Source of the DNA: Rhodobacterales bacterium
GTDB taxonomy: Bacteria; Pseudomonadota; Alphaproteobacteria; Rhodobacterales; Rhodobacteraceae
Direction: 5' to 3'
Assembly (NCBI GenBank): GCA_021155205.1
Contig: JAJNPS010000001.1
Coordinates: 82,779-146,778 of the forward strand
DNA length: 64,000 bases
This document shows positions 54,750 to 62,996 of this stretch, piece by piece. How positions within the stretch are numbered: position 1 is the stretch's first letter; each line of letters starts with the position of its first letter. The position numbers and the translations under genes were made by a program. The notes under the pieces are model-generated. The model ran no database searches and was not told the DNA's origin. It saw only the letters and a program-made list of their open reading frames with translations.

Positions 54750-56170
54750 CCCATTGAAATCAAGAACGCCGCGAGCGGTACCTTGGAATAGGCTCCGCCA
54801 GCGCGGTCCAGCGGAAAGGTCACAGGCGCCGCAGACCCGGCGCAGACAGGCACTTCGGTCGCCACAAGCAGCACTTTGCCATCCAGGTCGGCAGGTGCGG
54901 GATACCGCTGCTCGTAATGGTTCTGCGGTCTGCCAACGGGCGGCAGCGCATAGATGGAAACGCCGGAATCTCGCCCGGTATAGAACAGGTCTGCCAGGAC
55001 ATCGCGCCGCGCCGAAATCACTGGCACGGCGTTTTTCCTCGCCAGATCAAGAATCTGGCGGCTGAGCGCGGATTGCCCCAGATATCGCGCCAACAACGGC
55101 TCTGACCGCCCAAAGGTCATGTCGGGAACAAGTGTCAGTACCGGCAGGGTCAGCGCAATGGCCCCATTGATCGCCAGCGACGCCGCCATCAGGCGAGGTC
55201 TCGCCGCCAGACCAGCCACCGCAACCACCGTGCCTGCGAAATAGGCCGACGCAGCCCAGTTGGCATAGGCGCGGTCCAGCAATGCCTGGCCGCAGACGAT
55301 TGCGATTGCGGGAATGACAAAAACCAGCAGCCGCCAGTGTGCCGCGCGCCGCATCGCCAAAAGCAGCCCGGCGAACAGCACGGGCCCGAACACGACAAAC
55401 TGGCCAAAGAAAAACTCTGCCAGCCCCGCCACGTTCACGCCGGCTGAAGGACCCGTGTCACGCAGCCAGCCGATGTTGTCCACCGTATGCGACACGGTCG
55501 CCATCCCGTTCGCAACATTCCACAGAACATTAGGACTGATGACCACTGCAAAGCTTGCCAAAAGCACCGACCACTGCCGGACACCCAACCGCATCGACGG
55601 CAGAAAGAGGGCGCCCAGCACCGCCCCCAGCAGAAAGTAGACCCCGGCATATTTCGCCAGAACGGCCAGCCCCGCCATGACCCCCGCCAGCACGGCGAAC
55701 CTGATGGCGCGCGTCTCCAGCAACCGGGTATGGAAATAGATCGCGGCCGCGAAAAAAGGCGCCATGATCGTGTCGGTCGAGGCCAGCAGGCTGCCGACGG
55801 CCACCATCGGCAGCGTCGCGTAACTGGCCGCCACCAGCACCGCCGCGCGACCGCCATGGAGCCGCGCCGCAAGCAGTGCCAGGATTAGCGCAGTCGCCCC
55901 GTGAAAGATCGCAAATGGCGCGCGGACCCAGAATGGTGCGTCGCTGCCGACCATCCACGTCGCCGCGCCAATCACCCAGGCGATCAGCGGAGGTTTGGAA
56001 TAGTACCCGAATTCAAGGCTTTGCCCCCAAAGCCAGTACTGGCTTTCATCAACAAAAAGGTCGGTGCGGTTGAAAGCCAGCAGGACCAGCCGCGCCACGG
56101 TGATCGCGGCAACCAGACCAAAGGCGGGCATCAGCCAGCCACCGGATTCGGCCTTGTAGGTGTGTGTCAT
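54740..56170 (-). CDS. Glycosyltransferase family 39 (ArnT-like) membrane protein
   Basis: A 476-residue protein with about 10 transmembrane segments. The first periplasmic loop LFVDESQYWLWGQSLEFGYYSKPPLIAW (described in parts) carries the catalytic Asp-Glu typical of GT39/GT83 enzymes, which use polyprenyl-phosphate sugars as donors. ATG 56170 follows a poor ribosome-binding site. Together with the overlapping PAP2 gene it suggests a lipid A or cell-surface glycolipid modification unit next to the exo locus. Confidence 0.85.
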   Translation of the reverse strand: MTHTYKAESGGWLMPAFGLVAAITVARLVLLAFNRTDLFVDESQYWLWGQSLEFGYYSKPPLIAWVIGAATWMVGSDAPFWVRAPFAIFHGATALILALLAARLHGGRAAVLVAASYATLPMVAVGSLLASTDTIMAPFFAAAIYFHTRLLETRAIRFAVLAGVMAGLAVLAKYAGVYFLLGAVLGALFLPSMRLGVRQWSVLLASFAVVISPNVLWNVANGMATVSHTVDNIGWLRDTGPSAGVNVAGLAEFFFGQFVVFGPVLFAGLLLAMRRAAHWRLLVFVIPAIAIVCGQALLDRAYANWAASAYFAGTVVAVAGLAARPRLMAASLAINGAIALTLPVLTLVPDMTFGRSEPLLARYLGQSALSRQILDLARKNAVPVISARRDVLADLFYTGRDSGVSIYALPPVGRPQNHYEQRYPAPADLDGKVLLVATEVPVCAGSAAPVTFPLDRAGGAYSKVPLAAFLISMGCL

Positions 56171-56350
56171 TGCAGGTCAGCCAAAGGAAGCGCCTGTAGA
56201 CCATCCCGATGTCCAATTGTCCAAGGGAAATGCGATGCCACGCAGCGCCACCATTCCGCGGTTCGGACCATCCGTCCGCCCTGGACGCAGGCGGACGCGC
56301 GGACGCGGTATTTCTGTCACACCATTAACATTCTGAATTATAAGTGAATT

Positions 56351-56426
56351 TGGTGAGCCGGACAGGATTCGAACCTGTGACCCGCTGATTAAAAGTCAGC
56401 TGCTCTACCAACTGAGCTACCGGCCC
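56351..56426 (-). tRNA. tRNA-Lys (anticodon TTT)
   Basis: On the minus strand a full 76-nt cloverleaf including encoded CCA: acceptor GGGCCGG/CCGGCTC, D arm with AGCTCAGTTGGTAGAGC, anticodon stem-loop CTGACTTTTAATCAG with anticodon TTT, and T arm ACAGGTTCGAATCCTGT. It is isolated between the GT39 gene and dapF. Confidence 0.97.
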
Positions 56427-56525
56427 ACGCAAGGGACGCTGATTAGGCATCCCCACGGCACCGGTCAAGGGCAAAAGCGCCGCAAGGACTGGCAAAAATG
56501 GCGCGCGCCGCGTATATCGCGTGTC

Positions 56526-57365
56526 ATGACACGCGAACCCGGCCTTGGCGGCCTGCCCTTTCTGAAAATGCACGGGGCTGGCAATGATTTCATCATCATC
56601 GACGCGCGGGAACGCGCGTCGGTGGTGACGGCTGAACTTGCCCGCCTGCTGGGCGACCGCCATCGCGGTGTGGGCTTTGACCAACTGGCAGAGGTCCGGT
56701 CCGGTGACGACGCCGATGTCGGGCTGGCGTTCTGGAATGCCGACGGCTCCCAGGCCGAGGCTTGCGGAAATGCAACGCGCTGCGTGGCCGATCTGGTGAT
56801 GGCCGAGACGGGCAAGACAGACCTGACGCTGCGAACCGCGCGCGGCGTGCTGCAGGCGTTGCGCCGCCCCGATGGCCGCGTTTCGGTCAACATGGGCCAG
56901 CCGCAACTGGGCTGGCAGGACATCCCGCTCGCGCATGCCGTCGATACCCGGCGCCTGCCGCTGGACGGCGATCCCGTCGCGGTCGGCATGGGCAACCCCC
57001 ATTGCGTGCGGTTCGTCCCGGATGCCGAGGCGGTGCCGCTGGAAACCGTTGGCCCCGTCCACGAACACGACCCCCTTTATCCCCTGCGCACCAATGTCGA
57101 ATTTGCCAGCCTGACCGCCCCCGACCGCCTGCGCCTGCGGGTGTGGGAGCGTGGCACCGGCATCACCCTTGCCTGTGGGTCCGGCGCCTGTGCCACCGCC
57201 GTCGCCGCGCACTTGCGCGGGCTGACAGGTCGGCAGGTCACGCTCGACGTCGATGGCGGCGTGCTGGAGGTTGACTGGCGGGACGACGGCGTCTGGCTGA
57301 CCGGCCCGGTCGTCCACGTGTTCGATGGCTGGATCAACACCGAAATGCTGGCCGCCCACGCATGA
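56526..57365 (+). CDS. dapF: Diaminopimelate epimerase
   Basis: A 279-residue PLP-independent racemase that turns LL-DAP into meso-DAP for lysine and peptidoglycan. The two catalytic cysteines are in EACGNATRC and LACGSGACATAV, and the N-terminal KMHGAGNDFIIID is diagnostic. It overlaps mtaB by 4 nt, a common arrangement in alphaproteobacteria. Confidence 0.96.
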   Translation: MTREPGLGGLPFLKMHGAGNDFIIIDARERASVVTAELARLLGDRHRGVGFDQLAEVRSGDDADVGLAFWNADGSQAEACGNATRCVADLVMAETGKTDLTLRTARGVLQALRRPDGRVSVNMGQPQLGWQDIPLAHAVDTRRLPLDGDPVAVGMGNPHCVRFVPDAEAVPLETVGPVHEHDPLYPLRTNVEFASLTAPDRLRLRVWERGTGITLACGSGACATAVAAHLRGLTGRQVTLDVDGGVLEVDWRDDGVWLTGPVVHVFDGWINTEMLAAHA

Positions 57366-58615
57366 ACGCCCCCGTTTTCGCGACGCTGGGCTGTCGGCTG
57401 AATGCCTATGAGACCGAGGCGATGACCGAACTCGCCGCCGCCGCAGGCTTGCAGAACGCGGTCATCGTCAACACCTGCGCCGTGACCGCCGAGGCTGTCC
57501 GCAAGGCCAAGCAGGACATCCGCCGCCTGTCGCGGATGCACCCCGGTGCGGCGCTGATCGTGACCGGCTGTGCGGCGCAAACCGAGCCCGAGACCTTTGC
57601 CGCGATGCCCGAGGTAAGCCGTGTCATCGGCAACACCGAAAAGATGCAGGCCGCGACGTGGAAGGGCCTTGCAATCCCCGACCTGATCGGCACGACCGAA
57701 CGAGTGCAGGTCGACGACATCATGTCGGTCCGCGAAACCGCCGGGCACCTGATCGACGGCTTTGGCCGCCACCGGGCCTATGTGCAGGTTCAGAACGGCT
57801 GCGACCATCGCTGCACGTTCTGCATCATTCCCTATGGTCGCGGCAATTCGCGGTCGGTTCCGGCGGGGGTGGTGGTGGATCAGATCAAGCGGCTGGTGGA
57901 TCGCGGGTTTCTAGAGGTCGTGCTGACCGGGGTGGACCTGACCTCCTGGGGGGCGGACCTGCCCGCCAGCCCCCGCCTCGGTGATTTGGTGCTGCGCATC
58001 CTGCGGCTGGTGCCTGGCCTTCCCCGGCTGCGGATCAGCTCGATTGATAGCATCGAGGTGGATGACGCGCTGATGCAGGCCATCGCGACGGAGCCGCGCC
58101 TGATGCCGCACCTGCACCTGTCGCTCCAGGCCGGGGACGACCTGATCCTGAAACGGATGAAACGGCGCCACCTGCGCGACGATGCGATCCGGTTTTGTGA
58201 GGAGGCGCGCCGGTTGCGGCCCGGGATGGTCTTCGGGGCCGACATCATCGCGGGCTTCCCGACAGAGACGGAAGGGATGTTCCAGCGCTCGCTCGATCTG
58301 GTGGCTGACTGCGGCCTGACCTTCCTGCATGTCTTCCCCTTTTCCGCCCGCAAGGGGACCCCGGCCGCTAGGATGCCTGCGGTGCCGGGTCCGGTCATCA
58401 AGGAGAGGTCGGCGCGGCTGCGGGCTGCGGGCGATGCGGCGCTGGCGCGGCATCTGGGCGCGCAGGTCGGACGGGTCCACCGGGTGCTGACCGAGGGTCC
58501 CCGGATGGGCCGGACGGAAGGGTTCGCCGAGGTGGATTTCGGGACGGATCAGCCCGAGGGGAGGGTTGTGGAGGTGTTCATCAATGGTGTGTCCGGGGGA
58601 AGGCTGGTCGCTTGA
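57362..58615 (+). CDS. mtaB: tRNA t6A37 methylthiotransferase
   Basis: A 417-residue radical-SAM enzyme that adds a methylthio group to t6A at position 37 of tRNAs reading ANN codons. The N-terminal MTTase domain has LGCRLNAYE and NTCAVTAEA with the first cluster cysteines, and the radical SAM core has CDHRCTFCIIPYGRG. A TRAM-like C-terminus follows. A tRNA-Lys(TTT), a natural substrate type, lies about 1 kb upstream. The last intact housekeeping gene before the prophage remnant. Confidence 0.94.
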   Translation: MNAPVFATLGCRLNAYETEAMTELAAAAGLQNAVIVNTCAVTAEAVRKAKQDIRRLSRMHPGAALIVTGCAAQTEPETFAAMPEVSRVIGNTEKMQAATWKGLAIPDLIGTTERVQVDDIMSVRETAGHLIDGFGRHRAYVQVQNGCDHRCTFCIIPYGRGNSRSVPAGVVVDQIKRLVDRGFLEVVLTGVDLTSWGADLPASPRLGDLVLRILRLVPGLPRLRISSIDSIEVDDALMQAIATEPRLMPHLHLSLQAGDDLILKRMKRRHLRDDAIRFCEEARRLRPGMVFGADIIAGFPTETEGMFQRSLDLVADCGLTFLHVFPFSARKGTPAARMPAVPGPVIKERSARLRAAGDAALARHLGAQVGRVHRVLTEGPRMGRTEGFAEVDFGTDQPEGRVVEVFINGVSGGRLVA

Positions 58616-58777
58616 ATTTGGGGGTTTCCTGAGTCGGGACAGAAATTTTATTGCTTTTAATCAATATGTTAGATGTTGAATTTTGACCAAGCATTAACTT
58701 TTTGGTAGCCTTTTGTGTTGTAACCAATTCTGCCGGAGTGTTACCAATTAGGCCGGAAGAAGCCGGACTTGGCGGGA

Positions 58778-58957
58778 TCAGCTCGGATCAGGTGGTATTT
58801 GCCGATTGAGCCGATTTGCCCTCCACCATCGGCTTAGCCCGCTGATGCTTGTGCGGCGTTCGGGCGGGAACTGGGCAGCGACGGCCGAGGCGATCTCGGC
58901 GAAGGTCATCGTGCCGATGCGAGCGATGACGAAGTCAAGCAATTCCGGATCGGACAC
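58778..58957 (-). CDS. Small HTH-like phage protein
   Basis: A 59-residue ORF from GTG 58957 (MSDPELLDFV) with MTFAEIASAVAAQFPPERRTSISGLSRWW, which reads like a short helix-turn-helix protein of the small-terminase/Mu gp27 type. It overlaps the 3' part of the preceding ORF in another frame. Codon pattern and a compact fold suggest it is real; the precise function is not known. Confidence 0.5.
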   Translation of the reverse strand: MSDPELLDFVIARIGTMTFAEIASAVAAQFPPERRTSISGLSRWWRANRLNRQIPPDPS

Positions 58958-59184
58958 AAGGTTGGATGGCCTTCCTGACCGGTGAAGGCGGCGGTGTTCG
59001 GCAATGCTGGCGCGACCGTTGAAGGGTCCTTCAATACCCCTTTAATCGACTGATTAAGGGCCGTTTCAAGGGTCCTGATCATGCGGGCGTTGGCCGCGCC
59101 AAGCTCGCCGATCTGGCGGGATGACTGGCGCGCCTGGTCTATCGCGGTTCGTATCATGGCGGGATCGATGGCCTGCGCGGTCAT
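58906..59184 (-). CDS. Hypothetical phage protein
   Basis: A 92-residue ORF coupled by ATGA to the gpG-like stop. Residues 1-60 form a predicted helical region (IRTAIDQARQSSRQIGELGAANARMIRTLETA in parts); the last 25 residues look non-native, because the next small gene is read in another frame there. Not recognised. Confidence 0.5.
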   Translation of the reverse strand: MTAQAIDPAMIRTAIDQARQSSRQIGELGAANARMIRTLETALNQSIKGVLKDPSTVAPALPNTAAFTGQEGHPTLCPIRNCLTSSSLASAR

Positions 59185-59453
59185 TCGAAAATGCCTTCCA
59201 GCCAGTCTCCGATAATGCGTGTGATATCAGTGACATTGTCGTCCGAAAAGCCGAGATAAGGCCGCGCGGGGATGTTGCCCCACAGGTTCGGGAACTGCGC
59301 TTTGGTCCCGCCGAACTGCATCATGGCAGCATAGTCCCGAGTCGGTGTGATCGCGACGTAGTCTGGCCCTTTGTCATAGGCCTGGAAGTTCGACAGCACG
59401 CCCTCAAGGTGCAATACGCGGGGATCGAATGAGCCGCGTTCTCGACGATACAT
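59181..59453 (-). pseudogene. gpG-like virion morphogenesis protein, 5' part deleted
   Basis: Only the C-terminal part of a Mu gpG-type tail/virion morphogenesis protein remains: YVAITPTRDYAAMMQFGG, then WGNIPARPYLGFSDDN. The family normally has about 150 residues; the N-terminal half is missing, and upstream reading in this frame runs through the antisense frame of the preceding regulator gene. The break is probably near 59430-59453. Confidence 0.7.
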
Positions 59454-59733
59454 CCGTCGTGCGCAGTTGCCGCGCGATGGCGGCAGTCGAATGACCCTGC
59501 CATGCGAGCATTTCCGCCAGCCACCGGTTCGCGACGGGGACACGCTTTTGCATCGCGGGGTGCTGACTGGTCGCCAGTGCTGCGGTCTTTTCAGGCCCGA
59601 TCAAAGCTTCGACCACGCCGCGTCCCTTTGGGTCGCGCGAGAACGAGGCCGGTGCACCGCCGAACTGCAACAGGAACTTCACCGTCAGGTCGGCCCCAAG
59701 GACTTCGAAATAGGGCTCCACCTGGGCGCTCAA
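59404..59733 (-). CDS. Phage HTH regulator (possibly truncated at its 3' end)
   Basis: From TTG 59733 (or GTG 59721) about 109 residues: LTVKFLLQFGGAPASFSRDPKGRG, ALIGPEKTAALA, then VANRWLAEMLAWQGHSTAAIARQLRTTDVS, a C-terminal helix-turn-helix as in phage activator-like proteins of Mu-type prophages in this family. The end SSRTRLIRSPRIAP is unlike the rest and may come from a deletion joining this gene to gpG. The ORF also opens further upstream, through hairpins, and that part is not coding. Confidence 0.55.
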   Translation of the reverse strand: MSAQVEPYFEVLGADLTVKFLLQFGGAPASFSRDPKGRGVVEALIGPEKTAALATSQHPAMQKRVPVANRWLAEMLAWQGHSTAAIARQLRTTDVSSRTRLIRSPRIAP

Positions 59734-59780
59734 CCTGAGACATGGGGCAGCGGTCCTATCGCGGGTCGGGCAAGTATCTT

Positions 59781-59877
59781 GCCCCCTGACCGTTCTACCA
59801 GGAACACAGTCAGGGGGCTGCCAATGCGGGGCGGAAAACCCCGCTGGCATCAAGCCGGAAGTCTCGCCACTTCCGGC
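59781..59877. other. Cluster of three consecutive stem-loops
   Basis: Three inverted repeats lie side by side: GCCCCCTGAC/GTCAGGGGGC (59781-59790, 59809-59818), GCGGGG/CCCCGC (59826-59831, 59839-59844) and GCCGGAAGT/ACTTCCGGC (59854-59862, 59869-59877). They occupy the gap between the protease and regulator genes and carry no T-run. They may end or process phage transcripts. Confidence 0.6.
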
Positions 59878-59884
59878 CCGAGTT

Positions 59885-60849
59885 TCATTCGGAAAGCGAA
59901 CCGGGTTTCAGGCCAAGCTGCGAACAGATGGCATCCGCGAGTTCGCCGCCTTCGGACCCGCGTCGGGTGCCGGGCGGGGTGCCCGCCGTGTGACTTGTCT
60001 TGAAGATGTGCGCAAATTGCGGGACGGAGCTCGCGATAAAGCTGTCGAAGCTCGCCTCATTGGCCATGCAAAGTGCGGTGGCCCAATCCTTCATCGCAAG
60101 GGACAGATGACCGCTGCGCAGTGCGTCTTCGACCTTTTGCCCAGCCCGTTCCTCGGATGCGGTCGCAAGTGACAGGTGCGCTCGAACAGCATTGCCTGCA
60201 CCGTCGCCAGGGGAACAAACTTTGACGGGTCAGGGTCGCCAGCCGGTTTCAACAGATCCTTCAGCGCGGCAAGCATTTCGTCTTCGGTCGCATCGGGCGC
60301 GAGCTTCAGCGCTTCCGCAAGGCGCGCGAAGCGTCCCGGTTGGCCGGGCTTGGTTGCGGGCTTTTCGGTAGTCTTGGCGGGGATGGTGTCCGGGTTCATG
60401 TCATCGTCCTGATTTGCGAGGGCGGTCAGATGCAGGTTCGGATTGTGGACCAGGCCCGCGCCCTTCAGCTTGACGATCTGCCGGGTCTTCGGGTGATAGA
60501 GAAGCGAGGGTGACAGGTAGCGGTATTCCTTTCGGCCGATCATCTCCGCCGCCGTCGCCGTCCACTCCACCCGGCCCCAGATGCCATCTTCTTGGCTGCG
60601 AAGCTCCTTGATCCAGCCCGCTGCCCGAACCGGCCCGTGGAGCTTGGCCTCGGGCTTGTCGTTCTGGTGTTCGTAGTCAACGGGCAGATCGACCCCGCCC
60701 GACTGGAACGCCAGGACAAGACCGGAAGGGTCTACCATTTCGAAGTTGCGCCCGTCGCGGCCGACAATCTGCCCGTCGCCAGGCAATACGTGCACCCATT
60801 CCGGTGCACGGGCCTGGTGGCAGGGCAAGGTCGCAGGTTGCGAGGGCAA
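59885..60849 (-). pseudogene. Mu gpI-like phage protease/scaffold, frameshifted
   Basis: Starts at ATG 60849. Residues 1-230 match Mu-like prophage I proteins (WVHVLPGDGQIVGRDGR, VDYEHQNDKPEAKLHGP, EYRYLSPSLLYHP), a serine-type head maturation protease and scaffold. Near 60183 the frame breaks: the ORF runs to a false end at 60091, while the expected continuation (LSLATASEERAGQKVEDAL) is in the next frame down to 59885. One missing base explains it. A sequencing error cannot be excluded. Confidence 0.75.
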
Positions 60850-60858
60850 GGCCGGTCA

Positions 60859-61281
60859 TCAGGCAACGCGCGCCAGAGCTTCATCCATGCGGACCCAGAC
60901 GCCCGTTGCCTCGACCGCTTCCACGATCCCGGCGCGCGACCTGGTGGCCGTCGCATCCGTCTTGGCGACGGTCTGGTCATCGACGATGAAACAGGCCTTG
61001 CCGATGTCGGCGATGGTGATCAGGTCACCGGCGGCCGAGTTGGCGAAGAGGAAGCTACCGGGGCGATATTCCACCGAAGCCGCACCCGCCGAGTTGTCGA
61101 CGGTCTTTTCTGCCCGGCCGACACCGACACATCCGGTCGCCGTCGCACCCTTGGTCAGGTACCCGGCAGCGTTGCGCATCACCAGCGACCCGCCGAAAAT
61201 CTTGATAGCAGCCGCGACCGGTTCGATCCGAAGATCGCCGATGCGCAGGCGCGTGTTGCGTTCAGAGGTCAGGGCAACCAT
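60859..61281 (-). CDS. Phage capsid decoration (cement)-like protein
   Basis: A 140-residue protein: LVMRNAAGYLTKGATATGCVGVGRAEKTVDN, FLFANSAAGDLITIADIGK and FIVDDQTVAKTDATATRSRAG (each shown in part) match the small capsid-associated protein found beside the major head protein in Mu-like prophages. It is intact. It lies 9 nt before the protease gene, and IS110 lies directly upstream. Confidence 0.7.
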   Translation of the reverse strand: MVALTSERNTRLRIGDLRIEPVAAAIKIFGGSLVMRNAAGYLTKGATATGCVGVGRAEKTVDNSAGAASVEYRPGSFLFANSAAGDLITIADIGKACFIVDDQTVAKTDATATRSRAGIVEAVEATGVWVRMDEALARVA

Positions 61282-61309
61282 GGCGCGATCCTTAGAGTAT
61301 CCGTGATGG

Positions 61310-62245
61310 TCAAGCGAGCTTTGGCTGCCAAGGCGCGGCTTTTTTGAGGAGTGCGTTTGCGAGGACGATGAGTTTTCGCATGATTGCCGTAATGGCCTGC
61401 TTTGGTGCTTTTCCGGCGCTGGTGAGTTGTTCGTACTTGGCCTTCATGTCGGGATTGAACCGCATGGCCACGAGGGCCGGCATATAGAGCGCCTGACGCA
61501 CCTGCTTGCGGCCGCCCTGAACGAAGGCCTTGCCTTTCCACTGGCCCGACTGACGCGTGATTGGCGCAAGCCCCGCGAGGGCCGCCGCCGCCTTGGGGTC
61601 CAGGCCGCCCGGTTCCGGCATCTCGACGACCAGCATGGCGGCGGTGACCGCCGCGATCCCCGGGATGGAGACAAGGATTGCCATGCGCGCGTCGAGGGTC
61701 GGATCGGTATGGATTTCGGCCGCGATGGCGGCGTCAAGAGCGGCGAGCTGCTGGTCGATCTGCTTCAGGCGTGCCACACTGTGCTGCTTCAGAAGCGCGA
61801 GCGTGATCACCTTGGCACGGTTCCTTGCGGCCGTGCGATCCTTGACCAGAGCTTCGCGGGCGAGGTGCAAATCCTTGAGGGTATTGAGGATTACATCCCG
61901 AACGGGCCGCGCCTCAAGGCCGAGCACTGCCCCCATGCGGGCCAACATGGCCGCATCGAGGGCGTCGGTCTTGGCAAACCCGCCCACGGCCTGCGCGAAG
62001 CGCCGGGCCTGACGCGGGTTCACCTTGACGATGGGCATGCCCGCCGCCGCAAGCCGCACTTCCAGCTTGCGATGATAGGGACCGGTCGGCTCATAGACGA
62101 CCCGGGTTGGAATGGGGCCGATCCACCGGAGCAGCGCCTTGTGCCCGGCAGACGTGTTGTCGAACCGGTCGTGCGCACCGCCAGGCAGGCGATGGGCATC
62201 AAGATGGTCTTTCGAGATATCGATGCCGATGGTAGTCTGTGTCAT
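61310..62245 (-). CDS. IS110 family transposase (DEDD recombinase)
   Basis: A 311-residue protein from ATG 62245 (MTQTTIGIDISKD); the ORF continues to 62485 through non-coding structures. The RuvC-like DEDD domain shows IGIDISKDHLDA, VYEPTGPYH and FAKTDALDAAMLARM. The C-terminal domain has VSIPGIAAVTAAML and GLAPITRQSGQWKGKA with the catalytic serine in RQSG. The protein looks complete. In this family target and donor DNA are chosen by a bridge RNA from the element's non-coding end. Confidence 0.93.
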   Translation of the reverse strand: MTQTTIGIDISKDHLDAHRLPGGAHDRFDNTSAGHKALLRWIGPIPTRVVYEPTGPYHRKLEVRLAAAGMPIVKVNPRQARRFAQAVGGFAKTDALDAAMLARMGAVLGLEARPVRDVILNTLKDLHLAREALVKDRTAARNRAKVITLALLKQHSVARLKQIDQQLAALDAAIAAEIHTDPTLDARMAILVSIPGIAAVTAAMLVVEMPEPGGLDPKAAAALAGLAPITRQSGQWKGKAFVQGGRKQVRQALYMPALVAMRFNPDMKAKYEQLTSAGKAPKQAITAIMRKLIVLANALLKKAAPWQPKLA

Positions 62246-62490
62246 CTTTTCCGAGCCTCTGCTTGTCATCCGGGGCATTCGGCGGGGAAACGATCCCCCG
62301 GATCGTTTCCTGATCCGCCTCATCCCCTGGTATCCGTTCAGGCCAGCGAGAAAAGACGAGGGCGATCTTGCTCTAACTCGGTCCGTCAAACGACCAGCGT
62401 GGTCCCGATCCGTCCCTCGCCGCTGCGAGAAGGTGTCGCCTTCTCGCAGCGGTGCTATCTTCGCCTCTTCGGCACGAAAAGTCATAAGAC
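62246..62490 (-). ncRNA. Candidate IS110 bridge RNA region
   Basis: The non-coding 5' end of the element has two perfect hairpins: GGAAACGATCC/GGATCGTTTCC with a 3-nt loop (62286-62310) and a 14-bp stem CCGCTGCGAGAAGG/CCTTCTCGCAGCGG with a 5-nt loop (62420-62452). Location and structure fit the bridge RNAs of IS110 elements. The exact ends and guide loops cannot be set by eye. Confidence 0.5.
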
Positions 62491-62631
62491 AAGGTAGGGG
62501 GTGACGATCAGTTTGGCGGTGCCTTTCCAGGGGTTGGAAGCACCAGCCGCCCCAACTTCGGTATTGACGATGTTGAGACCTGCCTCTTCCAGCGAGGGCG
62601 GAACCAAAAGCACGCTCGGAGTGACGCCTAG
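62482..62631 (-). pseudogene. Fragment of Mu gpT-like major head protein
   Basis: About 50 residues remain: LGVTPSVLLVPPSLEEAGLN and ASNPWKGTAKLIVTPYL, the conserved C-terminal end of Mu gpT-type capsid proteins. The 5' side is cut at about 62632 by the IS481 end and the 3' side by IS110. Confidence 0.75.
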
Positions 62632-62632
62632 C

Positions 62633-62996
62633 TGTGAAGTCTCAGGAGGTTGTTCACCCGGAACGGGGTTAGGCTGCAATCGCCAAACTCCAGCCGAGGA
62701 CCCGCAAGGATGAACAACCCACATCATGGTGCCCGTCTCACCGTTCACAGTCGAGAGCAGATCCTTGCCCGCGTCGTGTCAGGCCAGAGTGCTGCGGAGG
62801 TTGCCTTGGCCTTTGCGGTTTCGCTCCGCACGGTGCGCAAGTGGCTCGCCCGGTTCCGCGCGGGCGGGGGTGCTGCGCTTTCAAACCACGCAAGCGCGCC
62901 CGCCCGCGTCGCGGGGCGGCTGGCTGAGGCGACAGTGGCGCTGATCGTGCATCTGCGGCGGAGCCTGCGGATGACCGGGGCGTCGATTGCGGGCAT
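62633..62996 (+). pseudogene. IS481-family transposase fragment (N-terminus)
   Basis: TGTGAAG at 62633 looks like the left terminus of an IS481-type element, directly abutting gpT sequence. From ATG 62710 about 95 residues (ARLTVHSREQILARVVSG, VSLRTVRKWLARFRAGG, AALSNHASAPARV) form the helix-turn-helix start of an IS481 transposase. After about 62996 the coding switches to an IS630 transposase in another frame, so the catalytic part is lost. Confidence 0.7.

Larger units (their letters stand above)
61300..62490 (-). mobile_element. IS110-family insertion sequence
   Basis: About 1.2 kb inserted between gpT and the decoration gene. It contains an intact transposase (61310-62245) and a structured non-coding 5' end (62246-62490). 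IS110 elements lack clear terminal repeats, so the borders are approximate, set by where phage sequence resumes. Confidence 0.8.
58778..62631 (-). mobile_element. Mu-like prophage remnant (interrupted by IS110)
   Basis: Minus-strand fragments of Mu-like virion genes: gpT end, decoration protein, gpI-type protease (frameshifted), regulator, gpG end and two small proteins. Transposase, portal, terminase and tail genes are absent. IS110 splits it at about 61300-62490. A tract visibly richer in A+T (58616-58740) separates it from mtaB. It is dead as a phage. Confidence 0.8.

Noticed and set aside
56351..58780. Prophage integration at tRNA-Lys
   Set aside because: dapF and mtaB are intact between the tRNA and the phage remains, no duplicated tRNA 3' end was seen, and Mu-like phages transpose at random.
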